Both the position numbers and the translations under genes were made by a program. A DNA stretch of 64,000 nucleotides from Gymnogyps californianus (taxonomy: Eukaryota; Chordata; Aves; Accipitriformes; Cathartidae): contig NC_059500.1 in assembly GCF_018139145.2 (NCBI RefSeq), positions 32,903,437 to 32,967,436 of the forward strand, given 5' to 3'. The stretch's first letter is position 1. Every line of letters begins with the position of its first letter. This document shows, piece after piece, positions 62,001 through 64,000 of this stretch. The notes beneath the pieces were generated by a model. The model was not told the origin of the DNA. It worked only from the letters and a program-made list of their open reading frames with translations, and ran no database searches.

Positions 62001-64000
62001 AAATTTCCAGAACTGTTCTGTTTCCTGAACTAGAAATAACTGTATCTTCATACACAGAAGTATTCTCTCTCCTGTAAAAAACAAAACAAAACCAAAAAAC
62101 CAAACAAAAAACCACTCCCCCTTTCTTTTTTGGACTTGCTAAGTAAGGCTTATTGCCTGCTCAGTTCTGCCACCATTATTCATTCAAATATCTCACTGTC
62201 TGAGAGGTGAGTTTGATTTTCTTGCAGCTGTTTTCTTGGGAGAGTATCCTCTTCCCAGTGAAATCAGTGATGAAATTTCTACTGCCATTAGCTGAGCCAT
62301 CTATAAACATGAGCCAAGTAAAACTGGTACAATTCAATTTCTCTTCTTGCTATCAAACTTTCTGCTTCAGGCAAGAAAACAGCAAGTTTTTTGGGCCTGA
62401 GTTTAAGGCTGACAAATCTTCTTGAAAATAAATCTTTGTAACCGTTACCTTTGTTCATATAATCCATACTTTAAGGTGTGACTTTTTCCCCCCAGTGTCT
62501 TTGAGGAAGATGAATTTCTAGTGATGAAGCTACTAGGGAAATAACATCACCAAAAAAATCATTAATTCTAATGAAAAACAACACCTTTGCTTTCCTTCTT
62601 CAGTTCACAGAGATAATTGTGGATAATTTCTGGGTAAATGTCTTGGGTGTGAATCAGCCAACAGAAAAGAAAACCACCTTTAATGGAAATAATTTTTTGC
62701 AAGTAACAATTATTCTTCTCAGTCAATACTAACAGGAATCACTCTGTTCCCTTCATTTTTGTGTTTAGAAATTGTTGTAAAGCCTCCTAGTATTTCATAG
62801 CTACACGTTTCAAATGCGACCCATACACTATCTAGGGAAAATCTATTTTATCAGCTACCCAAAAACCCAAATTATAGAAATAAAAATAAGTGCAGCAACA
62901 CACACAACAAAGGGATCAAATCTGTAATAATTCACAGATCCTTTTGCTGTTGCAGATGTACCTGCATACCTTGGTTCCAAACAGTAGGAGTAGTTAATTT
63001 CATCAGTTTTCCTGTCTAATGGTTTTAATTTATTTGTAAAGAGAGATGATGCTGACACAGGTGATTTTGTCATAAAAGGGGCAAGCACATGCCTCTTTTC
63101 CCATCTCTCTGTGTTACAAATTTGAGAATATAGTGCAATGAGTGGAAAAATCAATTGTATTAGGTGAGGAGGAAAGAATGTTCCTTGGTTCCTTTAGTCC
63201 TATAATTCAGTATGCCTTTGCGTAAGAGGCTGCATGAGAGAAAGAGAGAAGCTTCTTCTCACATTCCCTTGTGCATTAGGGCTGGAAAAAGGTATTAAGC
63301 CTAAAAAGGAAACTTGAGGTGTTCACAAACAAAATTCATAAGCATTTTGAATCTGTGTTTCACACCAAGTGTGGCCCGTATTTAACAAAAGAATATTGGT
63401 TCATTTTGATTTTAAAAATTTCAAAATTATCTCTGTGGACTAGATGGAAATTTCAGTGCTTCTATGGGCAGAAAAAGTCATAGGTGATAAATGAAACATC
63501 TCTATCCCCAACCCTCAGCATGGACAAGACTTTCTGCAGGTGGGCTGACCTATTTATGTGTGTGGACAAAGACCGATTTGGGAACATCTGACATGGGGAA
63601 AGTCAAATAGAGAACAGAGCTTCTCAGTGTGACACGCAGGTCTGCCAGGGGTGTCTGCACCAGTGCCAGCACCGGGATGACCGGCTGGTCTTTTCCTTTG
63701 TGAAGGTGCCAGGCTGCCTGGAGCTGCAACGCTGCGCAAATGCTGCTGGAGTCCCAGTGGACAGCCAGGGAGAGCCAGACTGTGGGGAACGAGAAAGGCA
63801 CCGGTGACATACAGCACTGGAAAGCTCCTGCCTCTTGACCATACCAAAGCTTCTCCTGAGATTTTGCTGGGAAAGAAATCCAAGTGGAGTTTTGCCAATC
63901 TGAAACTTCCCAGACCCTCTTGGAGAGGAAAACGCGTGGGACTTGGTGCTGGCTGAGAGCAGCTCAGTACACCATGGAGGAAGCCTGTTCCCTTACTACT

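Larger units (their letters stand above)
52321..64000. other. Unique AT-rich sequence, no gene seen
   Basis: No gene, RNA gene or recent transposon recognised. Small items are listed separately: the interferon-response-like motif (53679), inverted repeats (56058, 58322), an ancient repeat (58095) and a TG run (59018-59032). The A-rich low-complexity stretch at about 62075-62113 is simple AAAC-type sequence. Open frames such as 63554-63898 (minus, 114 codons) show no known domain. Confidence 0.55.

Noticed and set aside
62855..63154. 99-codon minus-strand frame ending in a hydrophobic segment, like a membrane or GPI-signal tail
   Set aside because: A single hydrophobic stretch before a stop is weak evidence; I found no poly-A signal or upstream exon.

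Overview
The window looks like nuclear DNA from a bird, probably a neoavian. Three things point there: several chicken-repeat-1 (CR1) LINE fragments with the typical 3' end (tandem ATTCTATG-like octamers), two copies of a TG...CA solo LTR of a type I associate with avian endogenous retroviruses (ERVL-like, 5-bp target duplications), and a short intact RING-finger gene of the avian Topors-like family. There is no sign of operons, bacterial genes or CRISPR. Most of the window is AT-rich, gene-poor sequence full of stop codons, as in an avian intergenic region or a long intron.

Layout. 1-1675: 5'-truncated CR1 with a broken reverse transcriptase, open at the window edge. 1.7-8.1 kb: unique sequence. 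8.11-8.19 kb: perfect hexamer microsatellite. 8.92-9.49 kb: plus-strand solo LTR with an exact 5-bp target duplication. 9.5-33.1 kb: unique AT-rich sequence with one weak minus-strand exon candidate (18.95-19.17 kb). 33.11-33.70 kb: second copy of the same LTR, inverted. 33.85-34.2 kb and 44.9-45.2 kb: very old antisense CR1 remnants. 40.69-41.46 kb: two CR1 pieces in permuted order. 47.2-52.3 kb: a GC-rich island bounded by antisense CR1 remnants (47.24-47.79 and 51.18-51.70 kb). 52.3-64 kb: unique AT-rich sequence with small motifs and an ancient amniote repeat (58.1 kb).

The GC-rich island holds the only gene I can support. It is a compact Topors-like RING E3 ligase with a five-unit 23-bp promoter minisatellite (48179-48293), a TATA-like box, a non-coding first exon with no ATG, a 122-bp GT-AG intron, one coding exon (48732-49748, 338 codons plus stop) and an AATAAA signal. 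The protein keeps the C3HC4 RING and the second conserved Topors block. It ends in a Pro/Ser/Glu-rich tail instead of the long C-terminal region of full-length TOPORS. This gene and its promoter array are the best candidates for something new. Everything else is transposon fossils, simple repeats or isolated motifs.

Limits: repeat families and homologies were recognised by eye and memory, without alignment. Percent identities and exact repeat edges are approximate.
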